Shown here piece by piece: positions 33,921-45,503 of a DNA stretch of 64,000 nucleotides. The number at the start of each line of letters is the position of its first letter. The first letter of the stretch is position 1. This DNA comes from Microdochium bolleyi (lineage: Eukaryota > Ascomycota > Sordariomycetes > Xylariales > Microdochiaceae). Location of the stretch: assembly GCA_001566295.1 (NCBI GenBank), contig KQ964245.1, forward strand, positions 501,524 to 565,523. Reading direction: 5' to 3'. The notes under the pieces were generated by a model, which saw nothing but the letters and a program-made list of their open reading frames with translations, had not been told where the DNA came from and did no database searches. The translations under genes and the position numbers were made by a program.

Positions 33921-36721
33921 CGGGTTTGCAAGGGGGTTGGAGTAGGGTTTTCCTTGGTCTCTTTTCACTTTAGCGTGCGATGCTATTCTTGGGTGGTCAG
34001 CTTTGAACTTCGCTGGCAGTGCCAGACAACAACAGCGACGAACACTAGTCCGCTTCATGGAACGATCTGGAAATGCATGTGAACGTGGTTCCGATTGTGT
34101 GGCCAATAGTCTTGTGGCTCTTTGTTCGGCTGTTTGACCAGGCCTTCAAGCTCCCATCGAGCTGATTCAAGAGGCCGGCCAGGGAGTGGTCCAGAACTAC
34201 TGACCTTTGCTCTTTCGACGACCTGGTTGGAGGGGCCTGTTTAAGCCATGGGGGTCGATCGTACCTGCAGAAAGGTGTCTTGACAGAAATTTTGCTGCAC
34301 ACGGTCTTCAAGTCAGCTCTGAAGCGCCCGGCTCCATCACTGCACTCGCCTTTCAGCTGGCTGTTGACCCAGTCTGCATTGGCCATTAACGACAACGGTC
34401 AGGATCGTGGCAATCCGCACCGGCTGGACAAAGCATCTATAAACACGAAAGGGCATTCCGAGCTGTCTGTTATTGTTTATAATGCTGGCCCAAGTTCGAC
34501 CGCTGTTTTTCTTTTGCTGTTGCTGATCCGAAGCCATCTTCTGAAAGTCCGTGTGTTAGCTTTGTTGCCTAGACTGGCTGACTGCGCCTCCATATCATGA
34601 AGGGAGCTCTGTGCTGTATGCAACACTTGAGCCTTTCGATGACTTGTGCAAATCCAAAGGCAGTGCTTCAGAGTGGCGCTGGAATATCGGATCCTCGACC
34701 TCGGGATGCCATGCGAATCGACAAGGACGGACCCACACAGAGGACAAGGCAGGACAAGGCAGAGTTGAGGTTCTGTTCTGGCGCGCAACAGAAGCCGCAA
34801 GGAGAGAAAAGCAGAAGCATAGCCACCATCACTCGTCCCGACCTGCACATTTTGAAGCTGTGTGACAGGGACTTGATAATGATTGTCCGAGGCTGCGAAG
34901 TCAGCTTGGGCGAGTGTAGCCAATCAGAGCAGCAATTACCTGCCCGTGGCTCGAAATGGCAAGCTTCTGGAAGGGTCCCATGGGGATCCACCGTTGGGGC
35001 AGAGCAGCGCGAGACACAAGCTTGCCACAGTCCCAAGGTCGGCTGTTGCCCAGGGAGAAATGCATCACCTGATCTACAGGGCTGTGCAGGCAACTCACAG
35101 CGTCGAGCGCAGTCTTGATCTACGGCCGGGGCCAAGCTTTTGATGCATGTAAGACTAAACAAGTCGATCAGGACGAGGCGCTCTGGGTGGCTCCAACGGC
35201 GGCTACGAACTGAGCGTGACGGCCTTGAATAGTCGAGCCCTGCCGCTTTCACTCTGTGCAGTTCTTTCTCAAGTGGACCCATCAGATTTGGCGATGTTGG
35301 AGAGACGAGCTACGGATCCGAGCGCTTCGGCTTCTTCAAAGGGTCTGAACTCAAAAGTTCGGGGTAAGGGGTCAAGGGCGAACTGTCGCAGCCCTGTCGC
35401 AGGCTGACTTCCCCGCACGCAGCGGCGCTGGCAACATCGACCCTGATGGGAGCTCCCTTTGCGGCATAGCACTGCCATTCTCGGTGGCGATTGCAGCAAC
35501 AGCGCCTTGCTGACCTGTCGATCAACAGATGCGAAAGCGCGAGGTGTTGTGGGGTCTGAAGCAGTAGACTTTTGACATATTCCCCATCTGGCGAGTCACG
35601 GGCTCATTGAGGTTTGCACAGAATCGTCGGGGTTGACGCGAGCCGGGGTCGCTGCCGGTAGCCGGGTGGTTGCTGGATGAGATTGGGGACGGTGGGGCGT
35701 CGCGCAAGCCCGATCGGGAGTAGAGCTAAGCCTTGGGAAGGGCTAAGGCGGGAAACACGGCACCCTTGGTCGCCTGGGGCGACGTCAGCCAACGGCGGTG
35801 GGCTCCCAGCATCGTGCCTGCCGTCGTCGTCACCGGACCCGAAGCGCAGCTGCGATTGGGCCGCGCCAGACATGTAGTGGTAATCATGTGCCTGTGCCCG
35901 AACGGGAGTGTCGCATCGCGGTGAGCTATGAGCTATGCGGGCTTTGTTGTGGTTGATGCCAGGCCCGTGCTGGCCGGCCGCTGAGGAGAGGAGGAAGTGG
36001 TGGGCAGGTCCTGCTCGACATGCGATGCTGGCATGTTGCTCCGCCACGATCTGGGCATTCTGGCGAGGTTTGGCTGGCCTCTGCGGGGGGTCGACCAGGG
36101 CCGAATATGCTTGTCTGCTTCTCTGCCCATTCTTGTTTCGTTTCGCGGGCTTGTGCTCAGGGCGCCTGCGCGACTTTCGGATCGCGGGCTGACCATCGCG
36201 AGCCCAACGGGTTGCGAGCGGCTGGCTTGGGAATTGTCTGAGTTGCGAGGTTGTCCGGGTGGTTCAGGCAGCAGCTTACGGGCGAGTGTTGTCAAGTGGA
36301 TGGCTTGTGGCTATGCAGAGAAAAGGTCGAGGCACAGGGCGTCGTGCAAGTCTGGGGGGCGCAAGACAACACAAGTGCACTTTGTGCGGCCTTTTGCGGT
36401 GTGCTGGGAGCCGCGATCGTATCTCGCGAAGCGCAAGGTGCACTCACTGACTGCAGTGTGGGGGAAGGAGCGATCAGCAGTCGGTGGTCAGTGGCCAGTG
36501 GCCACCGACGAAGGCGCAGCGGATGTGGGGCCTGCCGAGGGAAGCTACGGGCTTGGGGTCGCCCACTCGTGGTGGTGTGGGGGCCTGTCAACCCCAGCTC
36601 GAGACACCTCCGAGCATCATCATTCCGCGACCGAGCCCAGCTAGCTCGAGCACACCCGTTGACGCGGCAGACATAAGAAGACGCTATTAGCCGCCTCTTC
36701 CCCTTCTGGCTGCCCTCCAAC
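33921..36721. other. 2.8 kb intergenic region upstream of the stomatin-like gene
   Basis: No gene supported. Minus-strand frames at 34477-35282 and 36292-36945 are open but lack domains. The second overlaps the leader and first codons of the stomatin-like gene. The 120 bases before 36722 are rich in C and T, as expected of a leader. Confidence 0.4.
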
Positions 36722-37971
36722 ATGACCACAGACTCACCACTGCCGTCCCTCTCAGACCACACAGACAACGCCCAAGCATCATCTTCCATCATGAGCTCCT
36801 CCACTACCCACGACAGCACCGTCCCTCTCGACACAAAGGCCCAGCCGGGACCTGCCCACGCCGCTCCCAACGGCGCTACCGGCGACCGTCTGACGGGCCC
36901 CCAGCCCGGCCGCCACGCTGAGATGCGTGTCGAGCCCCCCCGCAAGCAGGATCTCCAGCAGAGCTACGCCTCCATCGTCGGCGACGATGCCAACCCGCCT
37001 GGCTGGTACGGTGGCATGAGTGAGTGTCCCAGCGAATCCTTTCTGCTATGCTACCTTGACAAGCACAGCCAAGCTGACAGAGCATCCCGATCGCAGTCAA
37101 CGCCCTCGGCTCCATCGTCGGAACCTTCGGCGCCATCCCGTGCTGCATCTGCTGCCCCAACCCCTTCAAGGAGGTCCACCAGGGTAATGTCGGTCTCGTT
37201 ACAAAGTTCGGAAAGTTCTACAAGGCCGTCGACCCTGGCCTCACCAAGATCAACCCCCTCAGCGAGCGCCTGCTCCAGGTCGACGTCAAGATCCAGATCG
37301 TCGAGGTGCCCCGCCAGACCTGCATGACCAAGGACAACGTCACCGTCGACCTCACCTCGGTCATCTACTACCAAATCACGTCCCCGCACAAGGCCGCCTT
37401 CGGCATCTCCAACGTGCGCCAGGCGCTCATCGAGCGTACGCAGACAACCCTCCGCCACGTCGTCGGTGCCCGCGTCCTCCAGGACGTCATCGAGCGCCGC
37501 GAGGAGATTGCTCAGAGCATTAGCGAGATCATTGAGGACATCGCCGGCGGCTGGGGTGTCCAGGTCGAGAGCATGCTCATCAAGGACATTGTCTTCAGCC
37601 AGGAGCTCCAGGGCTCGCTGTCCATGGCCGCCCAGAGCAAGCGTATCGGAGAGTCCAAGATCATTGCGGCCAAGGCCGAGGTCGAGAGCGCCAAGCTCAT
37701 GCGCCAGGCCGCCGACATCCTGTCGTCCGCGCCCGCCATGCAGATCCGGTACCTCGAGGCCATGCAGGCCATGGCCAAGTCGGCCAACAGCAAGGTCATC
37801 TTCCTGCCTGGCGCCAGCTCCTCCATGGCTGCCTCCGCCAACGGCAGCAACGACTTCAATTCCGCAGTCAACGCCATGGCTAACCAGGAGGCTGGCGAGT
37901 CGTCGAACTCATTCGGCGGCGACAACGGCTTCAGCCAGGCGATGAACGCACGCGTCATCGAGAGCCTGTAG
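36722..37971 (+). CDS. stomatin/prohibitin-like SPFH (Band 7) protein
   Basis: Two exons, modelled as 36722-37023 and 37083-37971; 396 residues. The disordered N-terminus ends in PPGWYGGM. The second exon has the hydrophobic, Cys-rich membrane-insertion segment FGAIPCCICCPNPF, then the SPFH core (HQGNVGLVTKFGKFY, KDNVTVDLTSVIYY, RTQTTLRHVVG, RREEIAQSISEIIED, WGVQVESMLIKDI) and the conserved C-terminal stretch MQIRYLEAMQAMAKSANSKV. Such proteins oligomerise on the inner face of membranes and may be palmitoylated at the Cys cluster. The splice junction is odd: the consensus donor GTGAGT at 37020 puts the second exon out of frame with either nearby acceptor. Frame is kept only with GTGTCC at 37024 joined to the AG at 37081-37082. 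Confidence 0.88.
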
Positions 37972-38347
37972 AGATAGGTCGAGGACAGGCGCCGATGCGC
38001 CTGGTAATGGAGGTCGGATGCGACGACGGAGCAGGACGAGGTTACACACGGGGAGAATTTCTTTTACGCTCGGATACCCCAACTAAGGATACCCATGACC
38101 ATTCGCTTTTGCTTTTCGGAACGAGATATACCACGATGGCGGACGAGGGCTGCGGCCAGAACCTGTATGATTCGTTAATGCCATAGGCTACATTCAATAA
38201 CGTATGACTAGTCTCAGAAAAGCTGCAATGTGAAATGTGAAAATGCCACGCGATGTGCTTTCCGTAACAATCTAAAGGGTATCAGTATATCTAGATCTCT
38301 TCGTCCATTCTCAGTCCCACATGAACGTTGCCGCGTCTTTCACCAAC
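37972..38347. other. convergent intergenic region
   Basis: It separates the stop codons of the stomatin-like gene (plus) and SPB4 (minus), so it holds two terminators. AT-rich, with no ORF of note. Confidence 0.45.
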
Positions 38348-40321
38348 TCAACCGAATCCTTTGAACCCGCCACCTCCACCTCCACTCCCGCCAGCCGCGA
38401 TCCGCGCTGCAGCGGCCTCGGCCCTCTCCCGCGCCGCCTTCTCGGCATTCATCTTCCTCACCTGCGCCAGCAGCCCTTGCAGGTCCTGCTCCTGCTCCTT
38501 CTCCTGCTCCGTCATGTCCGCGTGCCGCTCGGCCTCGCGCTTCTTCTGCTTCTTCTCGCGGCGGCCCGTGCGCACGTCCTCGGCGGCGTGCTTGCCGCTC
38601 CACGCCTCGGCGTTGCGCTTCCGCTTGGCCCGGTCCTCGGCGGCCTTCTCCTGCTGCAAGGCGATGTGCTCCGGGTCCTTGGCGAGGCGCATGGCCTCGA
38701 GGCGCTGCAGCTCGCGCTGCCGGTTGGCGTACTGGTAGTTCTCCCAGTCGAGGTCCTTGGCGCCCAGCCCGAGGAACTTGTCGCCCGTGAAGTTGTGCCG
38801 CTTCAGCTCGGGCATCTTGGGCAGCTTGAGCAGGCCCCACCCGTGGCCCAGGCTGGTCCAGTCGAGGTCGGCCACGCGGAAGATGGACGACGCCGTGTGC
38901 TTGCTGTACGCGCGGAGCCACGACACGAACGCCTTCTGCGCCTTATCGTGCAGCGCGCGGTCCGTCTTGACGGTCTCGCGGACGGCGGATGTGGCTGCGG
39001 CTGCGGCGGCCGCGTCGGAGACGTCGATCCGCGGGTTCTCGAGCGGGACGATCGGGGTCTTGCGGACGTCGAGGAACGGGACGTAGTCCTCCTCACGGCC
39101 CGGGTGGAGGAAGACGACCGACAGGCCCTTCCGGCCGGCGCGGCCGGCGCGGCCGGCGCGGTGGATGAACGCCTTGGGGTCCGACGGCGGGTCGAGCTGC
39201 ACGACGAGGTCGACCTGCGGGAAGTCGAGGCCGCGCGAGGCGACGTCCGTGGTGAGCAGGATCGTCGGGGAGGTGGACTTCATGAACCGCGCCGTGTTCT
39301 TCTCGCGGACGTGCGCGGCGTGCTTGCCGTGTAAGGGCACAAGGTTGAAACCTTCGGGGAGCACGGCGGGGAGGACGTGCTGGAAGTAGTCCACGGCCGA
39401 GCATGTCGAGAGGAAGATTATGCTCTTCTGCGGCCTCGGGTCGAGCTTCTCGAGGAGCTGTGTCAGGGCGGGAAGCTTCTGGTTGGGGGCCGTGGTGAGG
39501 TACGTCATGCGCAGGGACGCGGGCGTCTTGCGCTCCTCGATCAGGTTGCCGTTCAGCGTCTTGACCTTGACCGCGATCTTGACCGGGTTGCGCAGGCCGA
39601 CGCGGATGATCTCGCCGACGGCCTCGCTCACGGACGCCGAGAACAGGCCTGTCCGGCGCTGCTTGGGCAGGTGGCCCAGGATCTTCTGCAGGTCGGGCTT
39701 GAAGCCGAGGTCGAGCAGGCGGTCGGCCTCGTCGAGGACGAGCGCCTCGAAGGTGCTGCTGGGGGTGTGCACGTGCTGCGAGGACAGCAGCTCGACGAGT
39801 CTTCCGGGTGTCGCGACGACGAAATTGGGGCTGTGGCGGAGGAAGAAGCTAACATCTTGCTGGACTGTCGTCGCGCCGCCCACGAGTAGTTGTGGTACTA
39901 CGAGCGGCTCGGAGCCCGTGTGCGGGCGCTTGTTGTCTTGGTCGTCGAGAAGCGGGAGGATCTCGGCTGAGGGGGGGTGGAACTTGATCAGCGACGTGAG
40001 AACGGAGTGGATCTGCGTTGCGAGCTCTCGTGTCGGAGAAACGACGATGACGGCGATGTGGTGTCGTTTTGTTGGGCCGTCGCCGCGGAGGATGCGCTGG
40101 ACGAGGGGGATGAGGAAGGCGAGGGTCTTGCCGGAGCCCGTGACGGCCTCGACGACGACATCCTTGTGTGAGCCGAAGATGTTAATGACCGAGGCCTGGA
40201 CGGGCGTCGCGCGGGCAAAACCCCAGCTTGAGACGGCGTCGAGGATCCATTCGGCCAGCGGCGGCGTGAGGGCGTCCCAGGCCCTAGGGTCCTTCTTCGC
40301 GGGCTTCGACTCGGAAGCCAT
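38348..40321 (-). CDS. SPB4: ATP-dependent RNA helicase Spb4 (DEAD-box, 60S biogenesis)
   Basis: Intronless, 657 residues, ATG at 40321 (MASESKP). The frame stays open upstream but that part is leader. Motifs in order: Q-motif region ATPVQAS at 38-44; Walker A AVTGSGKT at 59-66; SPTREL at 95-100; TPGRLVELLSS at 171-181; DEAD at 197-200; FSAS in place of SAT at 227-230; then a second RecA lobe with TTDVASRGLDFPQVDLVVQ and HRAGRAGRAGRKG. The FSASVSEA and PPSDPKAFIHRAG segments are characteristic of Spb4, which acts in the nucleolus on pre-60S particles. The C-terminus is a long Lys/Arg/Glu-rich, coiled-coil-prone tail ending in a Gly run. Motif VI is encoded by three exact 9-bp repeats. Confidence 0.95.
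   Translation of the reverse strand: MASESKPAKKDPRAWDALTPPLAEWILDAVSSWGFARATPVQASVINIFGSHKDVVVEAVTGSGKTLAFLIPLVQRILRGDGPTKRHHIAVIVVSPTRELATQIHSVLTSLIKFHPPSAEILPLLDDQDNKRPHTGSEPLVVPQLLVGGATTVQQDVSFFLRHSPNFVVATPGRLVELLSSQHVHTPSSTFEALVLDEADRLLDLGFKPDLQKILGHLPKQRRTGLFSASVSEAVGEIIRVGLRNPVKIAVKVKTLNGNLIEERKTPASLRMTYLTTAPNQKLPALTQLLEKLDPRPQKSIIFLSTCSAVDYFQHVLPAVLPEGFNLVPLHGKHAAHVREKNTARFMKSTSPTILLTTDVASRGLDFPQVDLVVQLDPPSDPKAFIHRAGRAGRAGRKGLSVVFLHPGREEDYVPFLDVRKTPIVPLENPRIDVSDAAAAAAATSAVRETVKTDRALHDKAQKAFVSWLRAYSKHTASSIFRVADLDWTSLGHGWGLLKLPKMPELKRHNFTGDKFLGLGAKDLDWENYQYANRQRELQRLEAMRLAKDPEHIALQQEKAAEDRAKRKRNAEAWSGKHAAEDVRTGRREKKQKKREAERHADMTEQEKEQEQDLQGLLAQVRKMNAEKAARERAEAAAARIAAGGSGGGGGGFKGFG
39132..39158 (-). 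repeat. three tandem 9-bp repeats inside SPB4 motif VI
   Basis: The unit CGGCCGGCG occurs three times in a row on the plus strand and encodes the Arg-Ala-Gly series of the conserved HRxGRxGR motif. The third copy adds one Arg-Ala-Gly triplet beyond what the motif needs. This is a possible slippage site inside an essential helicase motif. Confidence 0.8.
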
Positions 40322-41081
40322 GGCGGATGGAGTCAGTGGATGCGTCCCGACCGATACCAAGGATACTCGCTTCGTCTCGTGTGGAATTGTCGGAGCGCAA
40401 GGCTTCTGAAGGTGGCCCGAGGAGCGAGTGTTGTCGTGGCCGATTGTTCTAACCGTCTCGCTCGACTGGCGAGCAGCGATGGGCGCGTGCAGGCCTGGAA
40501 ATTTTGGGAGGATAACTTTCGTTATCTTATCGATTGGCTTGCCTTGCAGGCCCGACCCCACCTACCCCCGGAAGGCCCGCTCGCTCGGCCGGCCGGGGTT
40601 CGGGTGCTCCGCACCGAAGCCGAGGTGGAGCAAGCCGAGCAGAGGCGTGCTCAAGGGTCACCAAGCTTTGTGACTGGCGCCGCAAGAGGTCGCAATGCTT
40701 CTTGATGGCACTCTGACAGGCGGTTTTAGTCGGGATTACGGGCAGGCTGCACGGTTCATACAAAAGGACAGCACTGAACAACGACCAGAGACGTTGCAAC
40801 GCCGGCGTGACTCACCCGGCCTGGAGCCGAAGAACCCACTCTCGGCTCGAGTCCGGGGTCGCGAAGCTGGTTCCGTCGGCAGCTAGACGTCCCCGGCCGG
40901 GGTCCAGTGAGCCTACACTCGCCATACAAGTAGGCGGACTGCCATCAGTCTCGCGAGCTTCGCACTCTTCCTTCTTCACGTCCCTCTGAAAGTACACTTC
41001 CCCGTGGAGTCGACTTTGTCCTGAATCTCGCCCTAACCGTCCACATCCTGCCACCAGCCTCGCCCACCCTTGAAGTCCACC
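40322..41081. promoter_or_regulatory. divergent promoter between SPB4 and the methyltransferase gene
   Basis: Starts of two oppositely transcribed genes lie 760 bases apart. The final 80 bases before 41082 are rich in C and T. No TATA box is evident. No ORF in the gap looks real. Confidence 0.4.
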
Positions 41082-42234
41082 ATGTCGTCCTCCGCAGCAG
41101 ACCAGCAGCAGTCCTCGTCCCTGGACGCCGCCCACGTGCAATCGATGTACTCGTGGGAGGCCAACGCCGAGTTCTGGGACAACAGCATTGGCCAGGACGG
41201 CAACCAGTACTGGCAGCTCCTCCAGCGGCCCGCCCTCGAGCGGATGATACCCCTGCCCTCCCCGGAAACTCGTCCCGGTAGACGCGCCCTGGACTTGGCG
41301 GCCGGCAACGGCGTCGTATCGCGCTGGCTCGCGGCTCGCGGGGACCTGTCCGTCGTGGTGAGCACCGACGGCAGCGAGGAGATGATGCGGGTGTCCAGGA
41401 AGCGGTACGCGGCCTGGAGTGCTGGTGGCAGTGGTAGTGGCAGTGGCGATGTGGCGCAGATGGAGTTCCGCAGGGTCGACGTGACGAGCGAGAAGGATCT
41501 TGAGGCGATTGTCTCGGAGTTCTGTGCCAACGAGGTAGGTTGACTATCGTCTGGAAATTGCCTGTGCTTTGTTACCCGGTTGGGATTCCCTCCCTCTGCG
41601 AGAGGTTGCGCAAGGGCTTCTTTGGACGTTGAGTTGACTCTTGATCTGCCACTGCTGCTAAAGACCGGCGGCGACGGCGACGCGAGGTTTGACATTGTCA
41701 CCATCAACATGGCGATCCAGGATATCTCCGACCTCGTGCCCATGGCCAAGGCCCTGCCCAACTTGCTCAAGAAGGGCGGAATGTAAGTCTTTTGTCTTCA
41801 ACCACTCTCAATTCAATAAAGACTTGAGTGTGCGCTTGATTCTCACACATCCTCGCGCCACAAAAAAAAGCTTCGTCGCAACCCTCCTGCACCCGGTCTT
41901 CTTCACCTCGGGCGCGAACCGGCACATCCAGATCATCGAGAACGACGAGCACCACGAGGCGACGGCCAACATCGTCCGCTCCAAGGTGGTCACAAGGTAC
42001 CTGGACGTTGCGCCCTGGCGCGGGGTCGCCATGTACGGCCAGCCGGAGCAGCAGTACTACTTCCACCGGCCCCTCCACGAGCTCTTCGCGACCTTCTTCC
42101 GCGTCGGCCTGGCCATGGACGCCCTCGAGGAGCCCGCGTTCACCGACGCCGAGCGGAACGCGGACAGGATCGAGTCGCACTTCAACTTTACGCAGCTGCC
42201 CGCCATCTTGGCCTTCCGGATGAGGCATCTTTGA
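41082..42234 (+). CDS. class I SAM-dependent methyltransferase
   Basis: Three exons: 41082-41534, 41664-41782 and 41871-42234; 311 residues. An alternative acceptor at 41633 for exon 2 also keeps frame and would add ten residues (LTLDLPLLLK). Motif I is ALDLAAGNG at 69-77, followed by the acidic end of strand two (VVSTDGSEEM). The later VTINMAIQDISDL segment corresponds to motif IV of the ubiquinone/menaquinone-methyltransferase-like fold, then LPNLLKKGG. The C-terminal part carries a HRPLHELFATFFRVGLAMD block often seen in small-molecule methyltransferases of fungi and bacteria. Acceptor unknown. The ATG context (CACCATGTC) is good. Confidence 0.88.
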
Positions 42235-42471
42235 GCAACGACTGACAGTAAGTGTTAATGAGAAGGCATGAGTGCCTGGCAACAAAGCCAGACACTTGGC
42301 AGGGTTTAGTAGTTGCCTTGGACATGCAATAAGGAAGAACAAAAAGCGGCGGTTGGGACCAGAATGCACACACAATTGATAAAACAAAGGTATAAGAGCA
42401 ATGGACGACTTGGGAAACAGAAAGTGGAAGAACTTGAGACAGAGTAGGACTGGATATTCTAGAACTGTCCA

Positions 42472-44723
42472 TTACACTTCAACGATGCTTTTCGCGTCCA
42501 CGACAGTTGCCCGCGCCATCTTCTTGAGCAGCGTCCGCTCGTCTGCTTCTCTGTACCGCTCCCACCCATCCAGGCCCTCTTTAGCCTGTATGCTTAGTGA
42601 CTCGTACCCCTGCTTGATGACCTCTGCCACCTGCATGCTCGTCAGGTGCCGCTTTGACGCCCCACCCGAGTCGAGAATGGACTTGTAGTGCGTGTTGACA
42701 CTGATGAGCGTTTCTATCGAGTTTGACGCCCGGCTCGAGAGCTTGTATGTGTCTCTGAACTTGATCAGGACGTCTCCGCTCTCGACAATCTTGTAGAACA
42801 AGTCGTCGTAAGATGCGGGTGTTGGCAAGAACCCTTCACCCGAGGAGAGCGCGAGAGCCAGTAGATTTACGACCAGGTCGAGGAGAGTCTCGATGTGTGT
42901 GAGGTCCTTCAGCTCCGAGGCGTACGTTGTTAGGAATCGAATCAGAGACAACAGCGACCGAAACAGCTCTGACCAATGGTACTGCAGCCGCGTGCGCGAT
43001 CTTGACAGATATGATACGATGCGCAGCATGATACCAACACATTGCGAGTACAAACTGACGTCGAGGCGCTTCCTCAGGTTATGGTTGATGCCGTCAATCA
43101 TAGTGTCAAGTACGCTCGTGGCGAGAACACGCTCGCCCTTGACGAGTGGCAAGTATGGCTGCCGCTGGCGGCAGAGTCGCACTGCCACTTTGCTTTCTTC
43201 GCTGCATATCCTCCTGCAGAGTACTTGATCCTCAACTAGTAGCCGGAACACCATGAGACTGAGGTGTGCATAGTGAGTTGCTCGACTTGACAGGAAGGCG
43301 TGTTCCAACAAGTATGATGTCAGAGAGAGCACATTGGCGATTGGCTGCTCTTCGCCCGACAAGGGCGGACAAGACACGAGATTGAAACAAAAGAGCTTGT
43401 TTGTATGGCTGAAGTCGTACGTGCCGAGAAGCAGTGACGCCTCTTCGCCAGGACTGAGATGGTGTCAGTGGGAGCAGCGAGTACGAAGCGAGCCGCTACT
43501 TACAGCTTGGTGAACATCTGCTTCGCTGTTTCGGCATCATAGACGGGCTTGCGCTGCTTAGGTTTCGGCCCAGGCGAGATCGCGCCGAGGCCTATCATGC
43601 TCAATGTATTCGAAATCGTCCAGCCTTCTGGCAGATCATCGAGGATATCGACATATTGTGTTCGTAGCTTCTGACATGTTCCACCTACTGAGCGAATGAT
43701 CTTCTGGATCACTGCTTCGTTGACGAAGTCACTTAGCCGCTGCTGGTAGGGATTCTGAAACTCGAACTTGTTGTAGTTTGCTAGTAGTCCAAGTAATATG
43801 AAAGGATGGGTGATCTGGCCTGGCTCTTCTGAGTCTTGGATGAACTAGAGCTGGGTTAGCTTGGGACAAGATGGGTGAACATCAGAGTCGACACACCTTC
43901 ATAATAGCTGGGAACAAGTCTCTTTGGATGAAGTATGTTAAAAGACTTGTCTGGTAGGCGCCTGACGTAATGGACAGGACCACCTCTACGGCTCTTTGTC
44001 GTACGTCAACTGGACCAACAGTCAGCACGTGCCACTTGTCCATAGTCCCGGCAAGCAACTCACGCGTCTTGCCGTTGCGAATGACATTGTCCAGCGCAGC
44101 GACAAACTCTGTGAATACAGCATCAATCTGGTCGAGGCCGGCGAGGACTGCTATTATGTCGGAGCTCGGGTTCGTGTATTTCTTGGGGAGGATCGCGGTG
44201 AAGAAGGTCGTCAAGGTCTGTGATATGTCTCGAAGTCAGCAAAGGCAGTGGGACACTTGCTTGGAAGCCGGGCAGAGCGGACCTCCAGAGCGTGCAGATC
44301 GACGATGCCACCGCCATGTTTGAGTGCAGCCACCGAGCGGGCAAAAATCTGTCTTGTCTGGGGTTGCAGTGCGATCAGGTCGTCGGGGCTGAGCTGTCCA
44401 AGGATAGTCTGGAGACTGGGCCGGTCGGGCTTGAGGAGGAAGAACTCCCGCCAGAAACCCTCAGAGTGCTCGATGTCTTCCTCGCCATCTTCCTGTTCGG
44501 GGCGCAGTGTGTCAATAGGGGTCGTGCGCGGTCGGGTGTGTCGGGATTGGCTCCTGGATGTAAACGGACCTGGAGCGAAACGTGAATCAGACGATGCGAG
44601 GACAACAGCGAGCGCGGACTAGCAAAGGGGAATGCGAACCTTGAAGAGCGCAGTGTAGAGCTGGACAACCTTGGGCTGGAAGACGTCAGGGCGGGCCTGC
44701 TGTGTCAGGGGAGACGCCTCCAT
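42472..44723 (-). CDS. ARMH3-like (DUF1741) armadillo-helical protein
   Basis: Six exons: 44723-44640, 44492-44283, 44217-44064, 44009-43897, 43844-43504 and 43453-42472; 627 residues, all joins in phase. Diagnostic segments are RPDVFQPKVVQLYTALFK at the N-terminus, EGFWREFFLLKPDRP, LPKKYTNPSSDIIAVLAGLD, RQRAVEVVLSITSGAYQT, and HPFILLGLLANYNKFEFQNP. These match the family of human C10orf76/ARMH3, a helical-repeat protein that in animals binds the Golgi PI4-kinase PI4KB. The fungal orthologues carry DUF1741 at the C-terminus. Intron 1 ends at a CAG well downstream of an earlier, frame-breaking CAG, and intron 2 has the unusual donor GTCCGC. The upstream frame is open without an obvious start, so the ATG at 44723 was chosen by family similarity. 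Confidence 0.9.
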
Positions 44724-45503
44724 TGAGCAGCACGGACGGCCAGCCTGTCCGCAGAAAGCCCAGGTGCGGAGGGGTGGTGGTCGAGAACGAAGATGCTGTA
44801 GCCACTTGTGGCGGCGCTGGTCAGGAAGAAAGCGCGCTGGAGACGTCGTAGGGGAAATTTGGACAGCGCAAGATGTCGAGCTCACATGTCCAAGGGACCT
44901 AAGCGGGATGGCGGCGGAACGGCGTGCATGGGTGTTTCGGGCAGGCGCGCTGTCGAAACGTGGAGCGCGGACCCAGCGCCAGGCACACACAGTAAGCAGG
45001 ACAGTTATCTCGAAGATCGTGACTGTACGCAGAGACCCCTGAAAGTCCTCTGCTTAGGTCAGCGCCCGGTCGGCAGCTGCAGTGCCCAGAGCTTACAAAG
45101 TGGCAGCTTTTGATTGGGTTGGCGGAGCCGGGCGACAGTGGCAAGTGCCAGGGACTGCACACAGCAAGGGGTGGGTCTGCGGTTGTGCTCGGGTCGGCGA
45201 CTCGGCTGTGGCCGGGGCATGCGCCGCATGACTGACGAGCTTGCAATGTCATAATTGCTTGCTTTACCTGCTTGCTAATCCACACCTCAGGGAATCCCGT
45301 CTCCGTCCACCCACCACACGACACCACTCGACTCACCACCAACTCGCTGCCGACTGTCGCATACAAGGATTGTCTGGATAGTACTCTTTCTCCGCCTGCC
45401 AGCATCTAGACAGCATACTTGTCTGCCTTTGCAGCACTTCGCCACTGCTCACCCACCACACTCACATCGACTTTCCTTGCGACCACCTCAACGTCTCCCG
45501 GCC
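44724..45503. promoter_or_regulatory. divergent promoter between ARMH3-like gene and ISA1
   Basis: It separates two head-to-head housekeeping genes. The 220 bases before 45504 are pyrimidine-rich (repeated CACC, CTC and TCC), as expected of the ISA1 leader. No further gene is seen. Confidence 0.45.

Noticed and set aside
34668..35282. 204-codon minus-strand frame with Cys-rich hydrophobic stretch
   Set aside because: Considered as a secreted protein, but the hydrophobic part is internal and no start or splice makes a signal peptide.
36292..36945. 217-codon minus-strand frame
   Set aside because: Overlaps the leader and first exon of the stomatin-like gene on the other strand; no recognisable domain.
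38321..39334. 337-codon plus-strand frame
   Set aside because: Antisense to SPB4; Leu/Arg/Val-rich composition typical of the reverse of a GC-rich gene.
39420..40409. 329-codon plus-strand frame
   Set aside because: Antisense to the SPB4 N-terminal half; no family features.
40322..40561. 80-residue N-terminal extension of SPB4
   Set aside because: In frame, but Spb4 proteins start close to the WDALTPPL segment; the extra part looks like leader.
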